Shown here one piece after another: positions 25,580-35,300 of a stretch of DNA of 64,000 nt. The stretch's first letter is position 1. Each line of letters begins with the position of its first letter. The notes under the pieces were generated by a model. The model was not told the DNA's origin. It searched no databases and was given only the letters and a program-made list of their open reading frames with translations. Source of the stretch: Oceaniglobus roseus. Its GTDB lineage: Bacteria; Pseudomonadota; Alphaproteobacteria; Rhodobacterales; Rhodobacteraceae. Location: assembly GCF_002869745.1 (NCBI RefSeq), contig NZ_PNOS01000009.1, forward strand, positions 46,357 through 110,356. Direction: 5' to 3'. Position numbers and translations under genes: made by a program.

Positions 25580-25807
25580 ATGGGATTTGCGAGTTTCATC
25601 AAGACCTTCGGACGGTCCGAAGACGGCGCCGTCACGATCGACTGGGTGCTGCTGACAGCATCCGTGGCCGGTCTGGCCGTGGCCGCGATGGCCACCGTCT
25701 CGGACGGCACCGGCGATGTGTCCGGGGCGATAAGGCGGCAACTGGAAGACCTGTCGATGTCCGCCGACGATCCGTCCGGACCGCCGCCGCCCGACATCGC
25801 GGGATGA
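25580..25807 (+). CDS. Flp/Fap-type pilin-like protein
   Basis: The 75-residue protein has a short charged leader ending at Gly16, followed by AVTIDWVLLTASVAGLAVAAM, read here as the class III prepilin hydrophobic segment starting at residue 17. The residue at +5 is Asp21 where Flp pilins normally have Glu. It has a Pro-rich tail (SGPPPPDIAG). AAGGAGAGG precedes the ATG. No tad/cpa assembly genes or prepilin peptidase are in the window, so it would depend on machinery elsewhere. Single pilin-like genes of this sort are common in Rhodobacteraceae. Confidence 0.72.
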   Translation: MGFASFIKTFGRSEDGAVTIDWVLLTASVAGLAVAAMATVSDGTGDVSGAIRRQLEDLSMSADDPSGPPPPDIAG

Positions 25808-25819
25808 GGGGGCGTGCCC

Positions 25820-27013
25820 TCAGGTCACCGCCGCGCGCGTCCGGCATTCCGCCCGGTCCCAGAGCCCGCCGTCCATCACCGCCCGCAGATGTTCCACCGC
25901 CGCCTGCACGTCCTCCATCCCGATGTAGAGCGGGGTGAAGCCGAAGCGCAGGATGTCGGGCGCGCGGAAATCGCCGATCACGCCCCGCGCGATCAGCGCC
26001 TGCATGATCGCATAGCCCTCGGGGTGGCGGAACGAGACCTGGCTACCGCGCCGCGCCGGATCGCGGGGCGAGGCGAGGTCCAGGGCGGGGCAGGCGGCCT
26101 CGACCCCGGCGATGAAGGCTTCGGACAGGTCGATCGAGCGCGCCCGCACCGCCGCCATGTCGACCCCCTCCCAGACGTCGAGCGCGGCGTCGAGCGCGGC
26201 CATCTGGATCACCGGCGGCGTGCCGACCCGCATCCGCTCGATCCCGACGCCGGGGCGGTAGTCCGGGTCGAAGGCGAAGGGCGCCTCGTGCCCCAGCCAC
26301 CCGGCCAGCGCGGGCTTCATCGCGCCTGCATGGCGTGGCGCGGCATAGATGAAGGCAGGGCCGCCGGGGCCGGAGTTCAGGTACTTGTAGGTGCAGCCGA
26401 CCGCGAAATCGGCATCGCAGCCCGTCAGGTCCACCGGCAGCGCCCCGGCGGAATGGGCCAGGTCCCAGATCACCAGAGCCCCGGCCTCGTGCGCCTTCTC
26501 GGTGATCGCGGCCATGTCGTGCAGCCGCCCTGTGCGGTAGTCGACCTCGGTCAGCATCACCACCGCCACCTCTTCGGTGATCGCCGCCGCCACGTCCTCG
26601 GGACGCGGCGTCAGCAGCCGGTGGCCCTGTCCCAGCGTCTCGATCAGGCCGCCCGCCATGTAGAGGTCGGTCGGGAAGTTGCCGTCGTCGGACAGGATCA
26701 CCTTGCGCTCGGGCCGCAGCGCCAGCGCCGCGGCGAGGGCCTGGTAGACCTTGATCGACAGCGTGTCGCCCAGGACCACCGTCCCCTCCGCCGCGCCGAT
26801 TAGCCGCGCGATCCGGTCGCCAAGCCGGGCGGGCGCCGCCATCCATCCGGCCCTGTTCCAGCCGGTGATCAGCATCTCGCCCCACTCGTCGCCCATCATC
26901 CGGGCGACCCGCTCGGGCGTGGATTTCATCAGCGGCCCCAGGGAGTTGCCGTCGAGATAGATCACCCCCTCGGGCAGCTGGAACTTGGCGCGTGTCGCGG
27001 TGAAGTCGGTCAT
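25820..27013 (-). CDS. kynU: Kynureninase
   Basis: The 397-residue PLP enzyme (fold type I, EC 3.7.1.3) hydrolyses L-kynurenine to anthranilate and alanine. Visible features are YLDGNSLGPL near residue 19, the substrate/cofactor loop SDDGNFPTDLYMA (108-120), WDLAHSAGALPV (183-194) and the Schiff-base lysine Lys210 in CTYKYLNSGPGGPAF. Length is normal. Its ATG overlaps the stop of the upstream SDR gene (ATGA). Other tryptophan-pathway genes (tdo/kynA, kynB) are not in the window. Confidence 0.95.
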   Translation of the reverse strand: MTDFTATRAKFQLPEGVIYLDGNSLGPLMKSTPERVARMMGDEWGEMLITGWNRAGWMAAPARLGDRIARLIGAAEGTVVLGDTLSIKVYQALAAALALRPERKVILSDDGNFPTDLYMAGGLIETLGQGHRLLTPRPEDVAAAITEEVAVVMLTEVDYRTGRLHDMAAITEKAHEAGALVIWDLAHSAGALPVDLTGCDADFAVGCTYKYLNSGPGGPAFIYAAPRHAGAMKPALAGWLGHEAPFAFDPDYRPGVGIERMRVGTPPVIQMAALDAALDVWEGVDMAAVRARSIDLSEAFIAGVEAACPALDLASPRDPARRGSQVSFRHPEGYAIMQALIARGVIGDFRAPDILRFGFTPLYIGMEDVQAAVEHLRAVMDGGLWDRAECRTRAAVT

Positions 27014-27765
27014 GCCTGGCCCCCTGAAATCTCGATCGCCTGCCCGTTGACGCTGCCCGAGCCGGGGCCGCAGAGCCACATCGCCGCGGCGGCGACCTCC
27101 TCGGCCGTCACCAGCCGCTTGTGGGGGTTCACCTGCACCATCATCGCCTCGGCCTCGGCCTGCGACACGCCCGCCCGCGCGCTGATCGCCGCGGTGTTGC
27201 GGGTCACGATCTCGGTCGCGACATAGCCGGGGCAGAGCGCGTTGAAGGTGATCCCGGACCCCGCGTAATCTGCCGCCAGCCCGCGGACCAGCCCGACCAT
27301 GCCGTGTTTTGACGCGGTATAGGCGGGCGCGCCCTTCAGCCCCTTCAGCCCCGCGACCGAGGCGACGGCGATCACCCGCCCCCAGTCGCGCCCCCGCATC
27401 GTGCGCAGCGCCGCGCGGATCGTCAGGAAGGCCCCGTCGAGGTTCGTGCCCAGCATCCGCCGCCATTCGGCAAGGTCGGTCTTGTGCAGTGCGCGGCCCT
27501 CGGCGATGCCGGCATTGGCGATGCAGATCGAAAGCGGCCCCCGTGCCGCCACGGCCGCGTCGACCGCGGCGTCGAGCGCCGCCTCGTCCAGCACGTCGGC
27601 GACCGCCGCGTGCAGCCGCGGATGCGCCGCCGCCTCCTCCAGCGCCGCCGCCCGCCGCCCGGTGATCGTCACCTCGGCCCCGGCGTTGCCCATGGCGCGT
27701 GCGATGGCCAGCCCGATGCCGCTGCCGCCCCCGGTGACAAGGGCGTGGTGTCCGGTGAGATCCAT
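27010..27765 (-). CDS. SDR family NAD(P)-dependent oxidoreductase coupled to kynU
   Basis: This 251-residue classical SDR has VTGGGSGIGLAIARA for nucleotide binding, IANAGIAEG, the catalytic YTASKHGMVGL and a C-terminal GQAIEISGG. It resembles 3-hydroxyacyl/3-hydroxybutyrate dehydrogenases of the PhaB/BdhA type. The ATG at 27763-27765 follows a full AGGAGG ribosome site, so a 19-codon upstream extension is rejected. It directly precedes and overlaps kynU, hinting at a role in the same catabolic route, although no such step is established in the kynurenine pathway. Confidence 0.88.
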   Translation of the reverse strand: MDLTGHHALVTGGGSGIGLAIARAMGNAGAEVTITGRRAAALEEAAAHPRLHAAVADVLDEAALDAAVDAAVAARGPLSICIANAGIAEGRALHKTDLAEWRRMLGTNLDGAFLTIRAALRTMRGRDWGRVIAVASVAGLKGLKGAPAYTASKHGMVGLVRGLAADYAGSGITFNALCPGYVATEIVTRNTAAISARAGVSQAEAEAMMVQVNPHKRLVTAEEVAAAAMWLCGPGSGSVNGQAIEISGGQA

Positions 27766-27834
27766 GGGTTTTCCTCCTGGCCTTTTGCCGCCGAACCTGA
27801 CGAAGCGGCGCACGGAGGGCAAGCGGGATCGCCC

Positions 27835-28971
27835 TCAGGACTCCGGCGGCGCGGCGCTCCAGCGATGGGTGTCGAGGTGGGCGGCGCGGAACGGCGTGCC
27901 GGGATCCAGAAAGCCGAGCCCGTCGCCCAGTCCCATCACCGCCGCCGGGCGGCCGGTGGCCATGGCGATGGCGGTGGAAAGCTCGGCGCCGCACTGCTCC
28001 ACCATCACGCCGACGGCCCGGGGCAGGGTCAGGTGCGCGCCCGCCAAGGTGCCGTCGGCCAGGGTCAGCCGGTCGCCCGCCTTCAGGATCCGCCGCCCGT
28101 TCAGGGTGAAGCCGTCGATCTCTGCCCCGACCGTCGCCATGGCGTCGGTGACAAGGAACAGCCCCTCGGGGCAAGCCGCCATCGCGGTGCGGATGGCGGC
28201 GGGGTGGACGTGGACCCCGTCCGCGATCAGCCCCGCGGCAAGGCCGGGCAGGTTCAGCGCCGCGCCGACCAGGCCGGGGGTCCGGCCGCCAAGCTGGCTC
28301 ATCGCGTTGAACAGGTGGGTGACGCCCCGCGCCCCGGCGGCGACGGCTTCGGCGCAGAGGTCGAAAGGGGCGTCGCTGTGGCCGAGGAAGACGGTCGCGC
28401 CCGCCTGCGCCAGTTCGGCGATCTGCGCGGGCGACACGGCACCGGGGGCGACGGTCAGCAGCAGCGCGGGCAGGCGGCGGGCGGCATCGCAAAGCAGCGC
28501 CAGGTCCTCCGCCGTCATTGGCCGGATCAGCGCGGGGTCGTGGGCCCCGGCGCGGGCAGGGTCGAGGTGCGGCCCTTCGAGGTGCAGCCCCGCGATCCCG
28601 TCCATCCCCCCGGCAATCGCCTCGGCCGCGGCGTCGATCGCGCGGCGGGTGGTGTCGGGCGTGTCGGTGATCAGCGTCGGCAGAAGCGCCGCCGTCCCGC
28701 TGGCATGGTGGGCCGCGGCGATGGTGGCCAGCGTCGCGGGCTCCGGGGCGTCGTTGAACATCACCCCGCCGCCGCCGTTCACCTGGAGATCAACGAACCC
28801 CGGGCAGAGCACGCCGCCGGGCGGGGTGATCCGCCGCGCGTCCGGCGGCAGGTCCGCCCCGGGCAGCAGGGCGGCCAGGCGGCCGTCCTCGACCAGCGCC
28901 GCCGTGCCCTCGGGCCGGAAGGCCGCCCCGTCGTGGATCCGGGCGCCGGTGTAGGCGACACGCCCGCTCAC
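27835..28971 (-). CDS. nagA: N-acetylglucosamine-6-phosphate deacetylase
   Basis: The 378-residue amidohydrolase-fold enzyme removes acetate from GlcNAc-6-phosphate. Family landmarks are GFVDLQVNGGGG, the metal-binding HLEGPHLDP, FLGHSDAPFD, THLFNAMSQLGGRTPG and the catalytic Asp in LVTDAMATVG. The GTG start overlaps the stop of the BadF-type kinase (GTGA), giving a two-gene kinase-deacetylase operon that would turn free GlcNAc into glucosamine-6-phosphate. No nagB deaminase or sugar transporter is present locally, so the next step is encoded elsewhere. Confidence 0.93.
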   Translation of the reverse strand: MSGRVAYTGARIHDGAAFRPEGTAALVEDGRLAALLPGADLPPDARRITPPGGVLCPGFVDLQVNGGGGVMFNDAPEPATLATIAAAHHASGTAALLPTLITDTPDTTRRAIDAAAEAIAGGMDGIAGLHLEGPHLDPARAGAHDPALIRPMTAEDLALLCDAARRLPALLLTVAPGAVSPAQIAELAQAGATVFLGHSDAPFDLCAEAVAAGARGVTHLFNAMSQLGGRTPGLVGAALNLPGLAAGLIADGVHVHPAAIRTAMAACPEGLFLVTDAMATVGAEIDGFTLNGRRILKAGDRLTLADGTLAGAHLTLPRAVGVMVEQCGAELSTAIAMATGRPAAVMGLGDGLGFLDPGTPFRAAHLDTHRWSAAPPES

Positions 28972-29834
28972 AGTGCCGCCGCAAGGGCCAGGGCGTGGTC
29001 CACGGCGCTGGCCGCGGGCGCGATCAGCGTCGCCTGCGCCGCGCTGGCGAGGTAGGGCGCATAGGCCGGCCCGACGCCACCCATCAGGCAGAGCCGCGCG
29101 CCCGGCCGGAAACCGACCGCGGTCAGCGCGCGGTCGAGATAGGCCGCGGCCTCGAGCATCGCCGCCAGCGCCTGCGTGTCGCCCGCCGCGGCCGCCGCGA
29201 CGATGCGCGGCGCGAAGCGGGCGTAATCCTCGGCTTTCGCGCCGACGGCGAAGGCGACCAGCCCGCGGGGATCGCCGCCGAGTTCGGCGAGAAGAGCGCG
29301 GGTCAGTCCGGAATGGTCGGCGATGCCGTCCTCGCAGAGCAGCACCCGGCGCAGCACCGCGCGCCCGAGGTCCGCGCCCGAGGCCTGGTCGGACAGCGGA
29401 AAGCCCCAGCCGCCCGCCCGCCGCAGCCTGCCCCCGGTGCGCCCGGCCACGATGGTGCCGGTGCCGATGGCCAGCACGAAGCCGTCGCCGGATCCGAGCG
29501 CGCCGCCCACCTGCAACTCGAGGTCGCCGCCCACCTCGGCGCGCATCGGCAGAAGCTCGGCGAAGGCGCGGCCCATCGCCTCGTCCATGATCCCGGCCAG
29601 CCCGATCCGCGCCCGCGCCGCGGCGATCTCCGCCGCCTGCGCACCGGCCAGGGCGGCCACCCGTGCCACCACGGCCCGGACGCTCGACAGCGCCTGCGCG
29701 CGGTCGGTGGTGGCGTTGGCCGGGCCGCCCGTGGCCGCGAAGACCTGCGGGCCGTCGGACCAGCGCGCCGCCGCGCGGCAGCCGCTGCCGCCGCCGTCGA
29801 TCCCAATCAGGAGCTGCCGTGTACCCGTCGCCAC
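28968..29834 (-). CDS. BadF/BadG-type ATPase, probable N-acetylglucosamine kinase
   Basis: The 288-residue ASKHA-fold protein has phosphate-1 motif LLIGIDGGGSGCRA at the N-terminus, GTGTIVAGR as the second phosphate loop, and the adenosine loop near LMGGVGPAYAPYL. This family includes eukaryote-type N-acetylglucosamine kinases. Coupling to nagA through a GTGA overlap makes phosphorylation of GlcNAc the natural role. The GTG at 29832-29834 is chosen because homology begins immediately after; an upstream extension is low in plausibility. Confidence 0.82.
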   Translation of the reverse strand: MATGTRQLLIGIDGGGSGCRAAARWSDGPQVFAATGGPANATTDRAQALSSVRAVVARVAALAGAQAAEIAAARARIGLAGIMDEAMGRAFAELLPMRAEVGGDLELQVGGALGSGDGFVLAIGTGTIVAGRTGGRLRRAGGWGFPLSDQASGADLGRAVLRRVLLCEDGIADHSGLTRALLAELGGDPRGLVAFAVGAKAEDYARFAPRIVAAAAAGDTQALAAMLEAAAYLDRALTAVGFRPGARLCLMGGVGPAYAPYLASAAQATLIAPAASAVDHALALAAAL

Positions 29835-30072
29835 GTCCGATCCCCGCGTTCGTTCGCCGTGTCCGTTCCGTCCCCCGGGATCAAGCAGGTCGCGGCGCCG
29901 GAGTCGAGACGTTGCCGTGTGAATCCCCCGACCGGAGGCCGGGCCAGGAGCGGTGAACAACTTGAAGTTGCGGAATCATGGGGCGCGGGTTACCATGCGT
30001 CAAGTTTCAGATGTCCGATTTCAGTCCGGCCGACACCGCATTTCCGTCGGCGCCGCCACGAGGCCTGCTTCG

Positions 30073-32292
30073 ATGGGTTCCACGACCCCCGGCGCGTCCC
30101 TTCGCAACACGATCCGCGAGGATTTCGTCGATCTGCGCGACCAGCCCTATGTCCCGAGCCTCGCGGTGCTGGCCGAACGGCTCCAGCTGCGCGACGCCCT
30201 CATGGTGGGCCGGGGCGGTGGCGCGCAGCCGGTGTTCGGCGTCCGCGACCAGGGGGCAAGCGGGCGCTGCGCGGGCTTCGCGCTGGCCAACCTGATCGAC
30301 CTGCAACGCGCCCTGCAACGGCTTCCGGGGCCCGCCGGGGGCAGGGGGGTGAGCATCGACGACGACATCGTCAGCGCCGACATGCTCTACCACATGGCCT
30401 ATTTCCACGACCGCTATCCCGATCTCGACGCCGAGCGGGATCCGGGGCAGGAGGGGCTGCGCTCGCTCCGCTCGGCGATCAAGGGCTTCTACCACCACGG
30501 CGTCTGCTTCGACTGGCCGCACAACGCCGCCTGCGAGGACAAGGCGCGCTGGCAGAGCGAATGCTACTTCGCGCTCCAGACGCGCCAGATCTACCCGAGC
30601 GTCGAGCAGGCGAAGACGGCGCGCGGCACCGGGCTTGGCGCCTATTGCCGGCTCGCCTCGGTGCTGAACCACTTCCACGCCGCGCTGAACGATGCCGAGG
30701 CGGTGCTGGTCAGCGCGCGGATCCACGACGGCTGGCAGGCGCTGTCCGACCCCGCGAAGGGTGGCGTCATCCCGCCCCCCGTGGGCGAGGATCGGGGGAA
30801 CCACGCCTTCGTCATCGTCGGCTACGACGAGCGCGGCTTCCACGTCCTGAACTCCTGGGGGCCGGGCTGGGGCGGCTATCCGCGCGCCGGCGGCCGGTTG
30901 CACGGCCTTCCGCAGGCGGGCATCGCGCTCTGGCCCTACGAGGACTGGGCCGAGAACGTGCTCGACGCCTGGGTGCTTCGCCTCGGCGTGCGCGCGCCAA
31001 GCGCCTTCGGCGCGGGGATCGGCGAGAAGGGGATGAAGGGCGTCCTGTCGGGCGCGGTGCAGGCCGGATCGCAGCCCTGCTTCGACCTCATGGGGCACTA
31101 CATCCACCTCGACGACGGCCGCCACGTCGGGACCGGCTCCTATCCCTCCTTCCACACCGGCTGGAAGACGACGCGCGACTATCTCGCCGGGAAACTCCAC
31201 CCGCAGGAGGAGGGCGCGTGGAAGGGGATCCTGGTGTGGATCCCCGGCAGCCTGGAGGGGATCAAGCCCGCCTTCGCCGCCGCGGTCCAGCGCAAGTCGC
31301 GGATCAAGGCGGCGGGGCTCTATCCCTACAACCTCTTTTGGTGCAACGCCTTCGTCGAGAAGTCGATGGAGGTGCTGCAGGGGCTCTTCGACGACTGCGC
31401 CGCGCAGGCCGGGCAGAACGGCGCCCATCTCGACGCGCTGATCGAATCCCGCGTCAGCGGGGTCGGGCGCGCCTTCTGGCGCGACATCGAGTTCGGCGCC
31501 CGCCGCGCCGTGCTGGGACCGGGCGAGATGCCGGGCGATCCGGGCGACCGGCGGCGCAGGCCGGGAGATCCGAAGGGCGTTCTGCACGGCTTCTTCGACG
31601 ACGTGCTGACCCTCGCGGCCGAGACCGGGACCGAGCTGCATCTGGTGGCCGAGGGCGCGGGGGTGCTGGTGCTGCACGAGCTTCTGCTCGGGATGGACGG
31701 CAACGGGCTGGCCGGGCGGCTGCGCGACGGGCTCTCCTCGCTGCACCTCGTGCATCCGGCGATCGACATGACCCGCGCGGCGCGGCGCATCGTGCCGCAG
31801 CTTTCGCGGATGAACGCGCGCATCGGCAGCGACCGGCGGGCCGGTGCCGCGGGCTGGCCCGAGGGGCTGTCGCCGCTGGTGCCGGGAGATCCGGTGCGCC
31901 CGGCGACGCTGGTCACGCCTTCGCCTGACCTGGAGAAGCGGGTGGTCTTCGGCGCCTACGGCAAGTCGATCCTGCACCTCGTCGCCAACGCCTTCGAGGA
32001 CCGCGATCCGCCGCCCCCCGCCCCCGCGCCGGGGCCCGACCCCGGGGCCCCGGACCGGCGGCCTTGGCGGCCCCGCACCTTCCTCGGCACGGCCGCGGTG
32101 GCGGCGGAGGGGGTGCTGCCCCGCGGCGCGCGCAAGGCGGTGGTGCAGCTAAAGCGGGTCAGCGGCCAGGTTCACGCGCTCGACAAGGTGCCGCAGACCG
32201 TCCTGCAGGCCGAACCGCTGGTCTTCGAACACATCCTGTCCACCATCGTCCGGCTCCGCGACGGCGCGGGCCGCCCGGAACACCCGGCCTAG
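30073..32292 (+). CDS. Papain-like (C1) peptidase fused to a degenerate alpha/beta-hydrolase-like region
   Basis: The protein has 739 residues from the ATG at 30073. Residues about 50-270 have the C1 peptidase layout: VRDQGASGRCAGFALAN gives Gln60 and nucleophile Cys66, RGNHAFVIVGYD gives His244, and VLNSWGPGWGG gives Asn260. Residues about 380-640 look like an alpha/beta hydrolase (GILVWIPGSLEG; LHLVAEGAGVLVLHELL), but the elbow reads A-E-G-A-G at 526-530, so the nucleophilic Ser appears to be missing. A Pro-rich linker (647-660) leads to a basic tail. No signal peptide is seen. An in-frame GTG at 29953 exists, but its 40 codons have AT-rich third positions unlike the gene. It ends nine bases before the next multi-enzyme gene. 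Confidence 0.78.
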   Translation: MGSTTPGASLRNTIREDFVDLRDQPYVPSLAVLAERLQLRDALMVGRGGGAQPVFGVRDQGASGRCAGFALANLIDLQRALQRLPGPAGGRGVSIDDDIVSADMLYHMAYFHDRYPDLDAERDPGQEGLRSLRSAIKGFYHHGVCFDWPHNAACEDKARWQSECYFALQTRQIYPSVEQAKTARGTGLGAYCRLASVLNHFHAALNDAEAVLVSARIHDGWQALSDPAKGGVIPPPVGEDRGNHAFVIVGYDERGFHVLNSWGPGWGGYPRAGGRLHGLPQAGIALWPYEDWAENVLDAWVLRLGVRAPSAFGAGIGEKGMKGVLSGAVQAGSQPCFDLMGHYIHLDDGRHVGTGSYPSFHTGWKTTRDYLAGKLHPQEEGAWKGILVWIPGSLEGIKPAFAAAVQRKSRIKAAGLYPYNLFWCNAFVEKSMEVLQGLFDDCAAQAGQNGAHLDALIESRVSGVGRAFWRDIEFGARRAVLGPGEMPGDPGDRRRRPGDPKGVLHGFFDDVLTLAAETGTELHLVAEGAGVLVLHELLLGMDGNGLAGRLRDGLSSLHLVHPAIDMTRAARRIVPQLSRMNARIGSDRRAGAAGWPEGLSPLVPGDPVRPATLVTPSPDLEKRVVFGAYGKSILHLVANAFEDRDPPPPAPAPGPDPGAPDRRPWRPRTFLGTAAVAAEGVLPRGARKAVVQLKRVSGQVHALDKVPQTVLQAEPLVFEHILSTIVRLRDGAGRPEHPA

Positions 32293-32301
32293 GAGCATCC
32301 C

Positions 32302-35300
32302 ATGGCAAAGATCACGGTCGAAGAGCTGATGGCCAAGATGGCCGACCTCGGAACAAGCGAGTCCGAGCTGGCGCCGTACTTCGTCGCCGACCCCGACGCC
32401 TCGCGCGCCTTCGCACCGCGGCTGGTGTTCAACCCCGAGACGGTCGAGATCCCGCTGGGCACCGAGGCGCTGAACCGCAGCGCGGCGGCGATGAACGCGG
32501 CCAACTGGTTCGCCCGCCTGCACAGGAAATCCCTTTTCTACGCGCGCCTGCGCGACGGCTACACCGGACCGCTGATCGTCTCCGAAGGCGACAGCTGGTT
32601 CCAGTACCCGCTGCTGCTGAAGGACACCATCGACCACCTGAGCGAGACCTACGCCATCCTGTCCCTCGGTGCCGCGGGCGACCTGCTCCAGCACATGGCG
32701 GACCAAGCGGAATACATCGGCGCGCTCGAGGAGACGGGGGCGCGGATCCTGCTGCTCTCGGGCGGCGGCAACGACCTGGTGGCGGGCGGCGCGCTGGCCG
32801 CGCATCTCGAGGCGTTCGACCCGGACTTCGGCCCCGAGGATTACCTGCTGCCCTCCTTCGACGCCCTCGTGGCCGGCGCGCTCGAACAGTACGGGCGCAT
32901 GTTCACCCAGGTGCGGCAGCGATTCCCCCATGTCTCGATCCTGTGCCACGGCTACGACTATCCGGTGCCGAACGGCGACCGCTGGCTCGGCAAGCCGATG
33001 GAATCCCGCGGGATCCGCAACAAGGCGCTGCAGAAGCACATCGCGCAGGTGATGATGGACCGCTTCAACCGCGGACTGCGCCGCGCCGCCGGGCGCCATC
33101 CCCATGTCACCTACATCGACTGCCGCGGCGTGGTCGGCGACGGCCGCTGGCACGACGGGCTGCACCCGACGAACGAGGGCTACCGCGATGTCGCGGCGAA
33201 ATTCGACCGCGAGATCCGCCGCCTCGCCAACCTGCCCGCCGCGACCCGGGGCGGGGTGCCGCTTCTGACCGCGGGGCCGTTCGGGCTGAAGTCCGACCTG
33301 CGCGCCGCGGCCCTCGCGGCCCCGGCGACGGTGGCCGGCGGCGCGGCGAGGGGGATCTCGCTGCACGTCGGGCTGAACACCGTCGATCCGGTGCATTACG
33401 ACGGCTGGGACGGGCGCCTGACGGCCTGCGAGGCCGACGCCCGCGCCATGTGCGCCCTGGCCGAGACCGAGGGATTCGAGACGCGGATGCTGCTGACCGC
33501 CGAGGCCACCCGCGGCGCGGTGACGGCGGCCATCGAGGAGGCGGCGGACGGCCTTCAGCCCGGCGACATGTTCCTGATGACGGTCTCCTCCCACGGCGGC
33601 CGGATCCCGGACTTCAACGGCGACGAGGACGAGACCGGCGACGACCGCATGGACGAGACGCTGTGCCTCTACGATTTCCAGCTGATCGACGACGAGCTCT
33701 ACATGCTCTGGGGCCGGTTCCGGGCCGGGGTGCGCATCCTCATGGTGCCCGACACCTGCCATTCGGGCTCCATGGTGCGCATCGGACGGCCGCTGGCCGG
33801 GCTGACGTTCAACATTCCGGACACCGTGGCGGCTGCCGTCACCGCCGCCGCGACGCCGCGGGCGATGCCGCTCGGGGTTGAGGACCGGGTCTGGCGGAAG
33901 AACCTCGAGGCCTACCGCAAGGTCTCGCTCGGGCTGCCGAAGACGCGGGAGTCCGACATCATGAACCCGCTGATCAGCCCGGTGCACGCCTCGGTGCTGA
34001 ACCTCGGCGCCTGCCGGGACGACCAGTTCGCCATGGACGGCCCGGCCCACGGCGCCTTCACCCAGGCGCTGCTCGACACCTGGCAGGGCGGGGCGTTCTC
34101 CGGCGACTATGCCGCCTTCCGCGCCGCCATCGACGCCCGGATCGCCAGCCCTGCTCAGACCCCGCAGCTGTTCGACCGGCTGCACAAGGCGCCCCTGTTC
34201 ATCGACGACCGCCCCTTCACCATCCAGCCCCGCGCGGCGGCGGCAGAGGCCACGGCAATGCCCTCGGCGGCGATCCCCGCCGCGCGGCCGCCCGTCCCCG
34301 CCGCCGCCCCCCAGGAAACGGAGGAAGAGACCGAGACCAGCGACCAGCTGCCCGAGGCCGAGGTGCAGGCGATTTTCGATGCCAACGCCCGCGGCGCGCG
34401 CCCGCGCTCGGGCGGCGCGGCGGCGGCCTGGGCCGATTACGCGGACTTCGACCTGTTCATCCGCTCCCTCGGGCTTGCCCATTTCACTAGTGACGAGTTC
34501 CTGGTGCTCGGCGGCTCGCACACCAGCACCACCTCGCCCTGCGCCGGGCTGAACACCTATCCGCCGCGCGCGCTCTGGCCGAACATCGCGAGGACGGCGC
34601 GGGTGCTCGACCACCTGCGCGGCCGCCTCGGCCGGCCCATCGCGATCACCAACGCCTACCGCGCCCCCGCCTACAACGCCTGCCTGCCCGGCACCGCGTC
34701 CCAGAGTGTCCACATGTCGTTCCACGCGCTCGACTTCCAGGTGTCGGGCATGGCCGCCCCCGAGGTGGCCATGGCGCTGCGCTGGCTGCGCGACCGCGAG
34801 GGGCTCTTCGCGGGCGGGATCGGCCGGTACAACACCTTCACTCACGTCGACACCCGCGGCAGCAACGCCACCTGGCCCCCGGCCTTCCGCGACGCGCCCC
34901 TGCCCGAGAGCTCGCCCGTCGGCGGCCCGCAGCCGCAGAACCGGGCCGAGCGGGCGGCGATGCTTCAGGCGGTGGAGCTTGCCCCGGCGAAGGCGCCGCG
35001 CGGCAAGTCCCGCTCGGCCTTCGCCGAGCCGGTGCGCCGCGACGCGCCGCTGGAGGCGCCGGAGATCGGCCTGGGGCAGCAGACGGCCAAGGCCCTCGTC
35101 GCCGCCGCCGGGGTGGTGTCCTTCACCGACAGCCTGACGCCCGCGCAGAAGGAGGACGTGCTGCTCTCGACCCTCTTCGCGCAGCGCGCGGCGGATGCGA
35201 AGGTGGATCCGGTGGCCGACCGCGCCGCCTGGTTCGGCATCTACATGGACATGCTGAGCCTCATGGGCTGGAGCCGCGTCGCGCAGCCGTTCGAGGACAG

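Noticed and set aside
29953..30072. N-terminal extension of the papain-like gene from a GTG at 29953
   Set aside because: The 40 codons have many A/T third positions unlike the rest of the gene, and homology-like sequence starts after the ATG at 30073; not fully excluded.
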